Source: Apostichopus japonicus (lineage: Eukaryota > Echinodermata > Holothuroidea > Aspidochirotida > Stichopodidae). From it: a DNA stretch of 64,000 nt. Below, one piece after another: positions 58,362 through 64,000 of this stretch; positions within the stretch are counted from its first letter, which is position 1, and every line of letters begins with the position of its first letter. Location of the stretch: NCBI RefSeq assembly GCF_037975245.1, contig NC_092572.1:27139989-27203988 (forward strand), given 5' to 3'. The translations under genes and the position numbers were made by a program. A model generated the notes under the pieces. That model saw nothing but the letters and a program-made list of their open reading frames with translations, was not told the origin of the DNA and did no database searches.

Positions 58362-60197
58362 CTGTGGGTGGAGATGCGAGCAGAAACAGGCAAATGTGAA
58401 AGCATTCGGTAACAATTATGCCCATTGCAAAATCTGAATAATGCATGAGTAGGCCTACTGCAACAGGAGCACATGGGTTTTTAACACTATCTGAATATTG
58501 CATTACAGTACCGCCAATAAGTAACTTGGTAGACAGCGCTCTTTTTTGGCGCTCTGTGCATTTAACCTCGCTCTATCTTTTGTTAAAACCCGCATTGAAG
58601 TGCAGGTAATTGCGGGGAACTGTTTATCAGAGCGAAGATTCTGTCTGAAGACTTCCCTAATTCTACTCATGCCCGCTAGAAGTGTGAAGTTCATTGTTAC
58701 CGTCAGACGGTCAATGGCTGTAATCCTACTAAATTCCTTCCAATCCGGTAACAAAAGAATATTGATCGTCGCCGGTAGAAGGAAGACCGAAGGTTTATAT
58801 TCGGTCAATAGAAGGGATAGTGTTAAGCAGGAATCTTACACTGTTTAAATTCAGCGTACAATACACATGTCCAAGTGTGCGCAAAACAGTTGGATTGATG
58901 AGTGAAACTCTCCTCTCTGCATGTTTCAGCATGTCACCTATATTTGAAAACATTCTGAATGAAACTATCCAGGCTCTAAATGACAGGGTTTTCCTCTGGT
59001 ATATAGAGGGGGGGGGGGGGAACCATACCTGGGGATGGGTGGTCTGGGGTCATGGGTCCCCTGGAAACTTTTGTTAAACATCCTCATGTCCATCATCCTA
59101 ACAATATATTAGATCAAAATGTTACGTAAAACAGGCAGAAGAAGTTTTTATTTGCTGCTATAATTTAGGGTTCCCAGCCAAATTTTTCAATATCAGATGT
59201 TGACATGGGCTAATAAAAAGTTGGATTGCAATCACTGCATATTTTATTCCTTCTCTGAAAACAGTCACGCGCCAATGTTGGTAAAACTTCAGCCAGGAAG
59301 TCGCAAATAAAAAAGACAATCGGCGACCTCACAAAATGAATACCAGGGGAAAACCCTGTCATTTTTATGAACCAAAACCTCTTCCAAACCTTCAGTAACC
59401 TCCATGAATATTCAACGGCACTTCTCTAAGTTTTCTGCACCACACAGTATGGCAGACACACATACAGGACTACAGTACATTGTGTATTCCTGTTCTTGTT
59501 GTTAAAAAGTGTTTGCTGCACTTCAAAAGTAAGAAATTGTCACAAAAACTATTCAGTATCAGAGGTCAAAAGGAAAGTCTTGGTAACTCTGTTTGGAAAT
59601 CGGTCCCAGAAACTGTCACATCAAGGAGTAGATTCCATAACATGTACAATAAAAACTTACATTGATCAAACCATAACAACATCTTCTAAGCTGTCCGATA
59701 CAACTCAACTCCTGCGACCTACTTTTTGTAAGTCGTGAAGACTTGTAATCTTCCTACTGACACCCCCCCCCCCCTCCCCACGGAAGACTGGATGACAGAT
59801 TGGTGCACACAACAACTGTTCTTTTGCTGACGACTCACGCTTGCAGCATTTCTCTACGATTCGGTAAAACTTGTTAAGACTGGACAGTTTTTTAGTTGTG
59901 AAACGCACTGTCAAAAAAACACACTACTATCTGACTGAAGCCCATACATGCGACTTTAATAATTTAGACTGGCAAAATCTTGATCAGATGTAGTCTTAAG
60001 GGTAACGCATGCTGAAAACACATCAAACATTATCCATAATTATCACCATCGAGTTGATTCGGGTTAGGTACCGTTCGGATGTTTTCGGGGTGGTGTTCAG
60101 TCGTGCAGTGTGCAACCGTGTCGTGAGGGCCGAGAAGGACTTCAATGGCGACTAATATTTCATTCCCTGACCAAGCATGAAGGAGAGAGGAACTCAC

Positions 60198-60309
60198 CAA
60201 GGTTTCCAGTCATTAGGAAGCGGTGCGTTGATACCCTCCCTGGCTATCCACATCAACTCTTGCTCAATGTCAGGATTTATACCAACCACCTGGGCATATT
60301 CCAGGTTAT
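60198..60309 (-). CDS. CEP164: CEP164, coding exon 2
   Basis: Phase 1 to 2, acceptor TATATTACAG, donor GTGAGT. It reads [20 protein letters not shown] and then an [15 protein letters not shown] stretch, matching the conserved CEP164 N-terminal segment (E-(Y/F)-A-x-x-(I/V)-G-I-x-P, ELMW-(L/I)-AREGI, APLP-x-x-WKPC) that leads into the WW domain. It joins exon 1 to give EED at the junction. Confidence 0.93.
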
Positions 60310-60860
60310 CTGTAATATACATATCAATCATGAGAAATGGTTTTGAAAGGTTACCATTAATGTCAGGATTAATACCAACCACCTGGGCATATTCCAGGAT
60401 ATCTGTATTAAATGTATCAATCATGAAAAGTGGTTTTGAATGGTTACCATTTGTCAGGACTAATAGCAATCACCCTGGGAACATTCCAGGATATACTGTA
60501 TCTGTATTACAGTATACATCAATCATGAAAGATGGTTTTGGAAGGTTACCATAAATGTCAGGATTAATACCAACCACCTGGGCATATTCCAGGATATCTG
60601 TATTAAATGTATCAATCATGAAAAGTGGTTTTGAATGGTTACCATTTGTCAGGACTAATAGCAATCACCCTGGGAACATTCCAGGATATACTGTATCTGT
60701 ATTACAGTATACATCAATCATGAAAGATGGTTTTGGAAGGTTACCATAAATGTCAGGATTAATACCAACCACCTGGGAATATTTCAGGATATCTGTAATT
60801 AATACTGTGTATCAATCATGAGGAATGGTTTTGGAAGGTTACCGTGATATTTTGTATGCA
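60310..60860 (-). repeat. Tandem partial copies of CEP164 exon 2
   Basis: Five imperfect copies of a roughly 98-bp unit (two of them arranged in a 195-bp higher-order repeat) each contain the acceptor and the first 12-14 codons of exon 2, for example [13 protein letters not shown] on the minus strand at about 60361-60408 and 60557-60604. Alternate copies (about 60454-60504 and 60648-60698) are more diverged. None contains the second half of the exon or its donor, so they cannot replace the exon. Confidence 0.85.
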
Positions 60861-61002
60861 TAATAATAACTTCTTTATGGAAAGTCTGTACACTTAGCAC
60901 AATTGCTGAAACTACAGTACTGTAGTGTCCTTAAAGTTGACAATTAAAAATAAAAAAATTACGTTATGATTACTAAGACTAAGTATTGTCAGGAACACAA
61001 AC

Positions 61003-61141
61003 CTTCTTCATTAGGCTGATAATTCTCATCATAGTCTTCCTCTAGGACTAACTGATTACCAACCATCATCTTGACTTGAGCTTAAAGCAGGACGTCCTCG
61101 AGTTGCTTACTCTGCAAGTCCTCCAGTTTGTATCTTTCGTG
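61003..61141 (-). CDS. CEP164: CEP164, exon with start codon (CDS 61003-61069)
   Basis: The acceptor TTTTGCAG at 61142 starts a partly untranslated exon. I place the start at ATG 61067-61069; an in-frame TAA five codons upstream supports it. The product begins MMVGNQLVLEEDYDENYQP, matching the CEP164 N-terminus (G-x-QLVLEEDYDE-x-Y). It ends in phase 1 with the donor GTTTGT. Confidence 0.92.
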
Positions 61142-61949
61142 CTGCAAAAGGTGAACAGAGACCAGACAGAGTGCTTTTAAAGCAGTGATGTGCCCAGGAT
61201 TTCCTGAGTGCCGGGTATACTGATCGCCGCCCTTGGGGAGGGGTTTAGGTGTCCCCCTCCCCTTTGAGAAATTTTTTGATTTTTGAAGGTGCTCAGATGC
61301 TTAATGCTGGCACTTGTGTAGCTTTTTAAGCACATACACTAATTTGCTAACAATTTACATTTTTAATTTTTTTTTTAATTATCTAACTTAATTAGATCTA
61401 AGTTTAAGACAGGTTTCCCCTTTAACATCGAGTGGTACGTACAGTGTTCAATGGTCTGACCCACTGTTTCTAGAGATCAACCAAATAATACAACTACTGT
61501 AATAATATGAAGCTTTATACAACAAATACAGTTTGCAGTGAAATCATTTCTTGCAGCCTTCATCAGTTTAATAAATATTGTGCAGTTAAAATAGACCATT
61601 CATATACTTATCAGTCAAAATACTGTTCCATTGAATCTTTACTTTCCCATTATTGTTGGCATTCATGTTTTCTCTGAATTTCTATGTGTGAAACAATCTC
61701 TTATATGGTTAAATACGTCTGAACTTCATAGGTAGTATGCAGTATTTTTCCAGCAAACAAATTTACATACTGTATCAAGCTTGTCAACAATTATATTGTA
61801 GTTATTTTATTAAAAAATGTAGATTACACCACTTCAAGTCATCTTTAATCTCATAAATGGGGTCTTAATTTCACCTTCTTTATAATATGCGTATACCTCA
61901 CCTAAGATATTCTACTTCTTATTAATGATTTTCTTTTGTGTCATGAAAA

Positions 61950-62060
61950 AAATCCGGTTCCGGCCGGATTTTATCCGGCCGGATTTCATGTACTATCCGG
62001 CAAAATCCGGTTCCGGCCGGATCCAAAAATTTGGATCCGGTGCATCCCTAGTAAAAAGCA
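61950..62060. repeat. CCGG-rich palindromic repeat ending in TGCATCCCT
   Basis: Repeated CCGGCCGGAT and ATCCGG motifs form short inverted repeats. The right end, CCGGTGCATCCCTAG, reads TAGGGATGCACC on the minus strand, like the end of some hAT-type elements. I suggest a small non-autonomous DNA transposon. Confidence 0.5.
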
Positions 62061-62693
62061 GCACTGGGGTTAAAACACTGCATATATGCCTCTTTTAAAA
62101 AAAAAATTGTGACATAGGCCAATCTAACTAAGTGCAGCCTTGCAGTACAAATCAGTTAACTAACCAGACGAATATAATTTGTTCAGTCTTACTATACAGT
62201 TATAACTGTGCATATAGCACAACATTAGGCTTTCGCACAGATTACAGTATGCAAAAATAGTAGACTTTTGGTATTATGGTTAATGTGTAATGAATGGGTA
62301 GTGAGTGCATAGAATAGAAGGCCTACCAAAACGACGTAGCACAGGGGTACTCGTGCCCAAAATTGTTGACATTGATTTCCTTTCAATCGAGCCTTCTTTG
62401 AACAAAATGTAACTGAAAATGGAGAACACCTTGGTGCTTCTTTTTCCTTTGCAAAGCTGATCAGGCTTTAGTCCTAAAACTTACATGTTTTCTTTTGAAA
62501 TTTGTATCTGTAGCCTGCATTTACTATGGCTAACGTGTTAAGCTTAACGAGTAGCGTTACACGATAGGCCTGAAGTGTAACGTCCGTTTACTACTACTAG
62601 ATTTAGGCCCTGGGCAGTAGCCGATGTTCCAAGGGCAATACGTTCAAACGTTAGAATACGAACTGCACTTCACTAAGCGAGAAGAACACTTAC

Positions 62694-62830
62694 CTCGTCA
62701 GCTTTGTCGAAGGAAACTTGAGTAATATTCGTGGCTCAGGCGAAATGCCATAAAAGCTGGAACATCAGTTCAGCGATAATGATGATACTATCAGTGCTTA
62801 GTAGCGTCCCTTACACACTGACGTTTCTAG
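62694..62830 (-). ncRNA. CEP164, probable 5' untranslated exon and transcription start region
   Basis: On the minus strand CAAAGCTGACGAG is followed by a strong donor, GTAAGT, at 62688-62693. It suits a first noncoding exon for CEP164, whose translated exon has its own acceptor at 61142. The upstream boundary is a guess; no TATA box is evident. Confidence 0.45.
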
Positions 62831-64000
62831 TATATACAGTCTAGTACGTGTGTAAATAGGTAACTTAGTTTGTGTTTACATGCAGTGATCAACACAGTCA
62901 CAACGAAGGAATTCAAACAGTCATATATGTTAGACTTTCATATCCAGCCGTTTCTCTTGTTGTGATCAAGTACAAAGCAGCGCTAAATTGCTCCCATTGA
63001 CTTACACACTAAACTCGTCACTTGCCAAGGCCGCTAATACGGAAGCTTAAAAGTACCATCATAAGAAAACTTTGCCCCAATTAGTCAACATTTTTCAGTA
63101 TATTGTTTAGACACCAAGATAATATCTTATCAAAAAATCAGAAAAATGAAATAAAATTCTGAAAAATGTTGAATTGACAACTTATCAGATCTCGTCAATT
63201 CAACATTTTCTGCAAAATGTTTAATTGCTCACTTCATTCCAACTGAGTAATTGCACAATTTTCTGCAAAGTGTTTAATTGACCACTTATAATATGTCGTC
63301 AACTCAACATTTTTCTGCAAAATGTGAATTGTTCACTTCATTCCAACTGAGCAATTGAACATGGCTCCAAAAAGGGCCTTTAAACTTGCTGTGTACTTGA
63401 CTTCGTTACAGGAGAAAAATGCACATTTATAGCAATTTTGGCTAGATTCGACTATGCTATTTTCATCGATACCAAATTTGCGATTGATAATGCTCTAGTC
63501 TTGTCAATAATAAACGTATAAACTTACGGCAAAACACTGCACTGTGTAATACAGATGTTAGGACTTTTGCATTGCTCTGCGTGTACAGGGATGATGTACA
63601 TAATTAGTTCATGACAAACGCCTATGTCAAACAATGTATACACAACTCATACTTCATAGTCATTTTATTACTATAGCCTTGAAATATAGGAGCAGCAAAT
63701 GCCCATCTTCTTTCAACACAGTATGCAAGCTCTGAAGATGAAGTGTAGACTAGGAAAAGAATTACCTCACACTAACCACGACAAAATATCACCATTTTTC
63801 CTTGATTAATCGTGGTACAATACCAACATTTGAGTGGTATTTTCGTCATATATGGATGCGGTTTACCACAGATTTTCCATAGCACCATATCAACATTTTA
63901 CCTTGGTTTTTATCACTTTCTATTTCATCTTCACAATGGTTTTATCTCAAATTTCTCTCTGTGGATTATGGCATTACCATAGTTTCAGGCGCGTATCCAG
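62831..64000. other. Intergenic, no gene recognised
   Basis: AT-rich sequence upstream of CEP164 with the 104-bp repeat and nothing else I can support. Confidence 0.5.
63085..63360. repeat. 104-bp tandem repeat, two to three copies
   Basis: The copies share GTCAATTCAACATTTT, CTGCAAAATGT and TTCATTCCAACTGAG. Intergenic. Confidence 0.75.

Noticed and set aside
58503-58848. Open frames of about 100 codons on both strands
   Set aside because: No homology recognised; they lie in the CEP164 intron between coding exons 2 and 3.

Overview
The window is animal nuclear DNA. It is AT-rich, its genes are split by canonical GT-AG introns, and it carries a LINE, a Penelope-like fragment, a tRNA-derived SINE, minisatellites and many poly-G runs. 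A CEP164 orthologue and a secreted M15-type peptidase gene point to a marine invertebrate, perhaps an echinoderm; that is a guess from style and gene content, not a demonstrated assignment.

Positions 1-26742 hold a tandem array of about 0.4-0.9 kb units that runs off the left edge. Each unit is built like an intron: a TACTGAC branch site, a pyrimidine-rich tract, TTTACAG, a tiny insert of 6, 15 or 18 nt, then GTGAGTATTTT. I count 31 inserts (23 of 6 nt, 2 of 15, 6 of 18). They are variable in sequence while the surrounding intron is nearly identical from copy to copy. All lengths are multiples of three. In the phase fixed by the next ordinary exon (26743, phase 1) all 31 join into one open frame of 92 codons that ends in repeated P-(K/R)-(I/T)-P-S-P motifs. 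I read this as an array of symmetric microexons at the 5' side of the gene at 26743-35729 (+). This is the most unusual content of the window.

That downstream gene has eight recognisable exons. Its C-terminal half resembles a UPA-type beta-sandwich domain (ZU5-UPA proteins such as UNC5, PIDD and ankyrins). A truncated LINE on the minus strand lies in its third intron, and a Penelope-like GIY-YIG fragment lies in the last array intron. From 35730 to 42293 I see no gene, only a 350-bp tandem duplication and a dispersed repeat.

From 50933 down to 42294 (-) lies a secreted-type gene with two cysteine-rich modules and a C-terminal M15 (Hedgehog/DD-peptidase-like) domain with HxxxxxxD and HxH zinc motifs. 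Its 5' end is not found.

From about 62.8 kb down to 53963 (-) lies the 5' part of CEP164: noncoding exons, the conserved N-terminus, the WW domain and three further exons. The rest of that gene is not visible. Its introns are full of tandem repeats, including five partial copies of its own second coding exon. Beyond about 62.8 kb I see only intergenic repeats.
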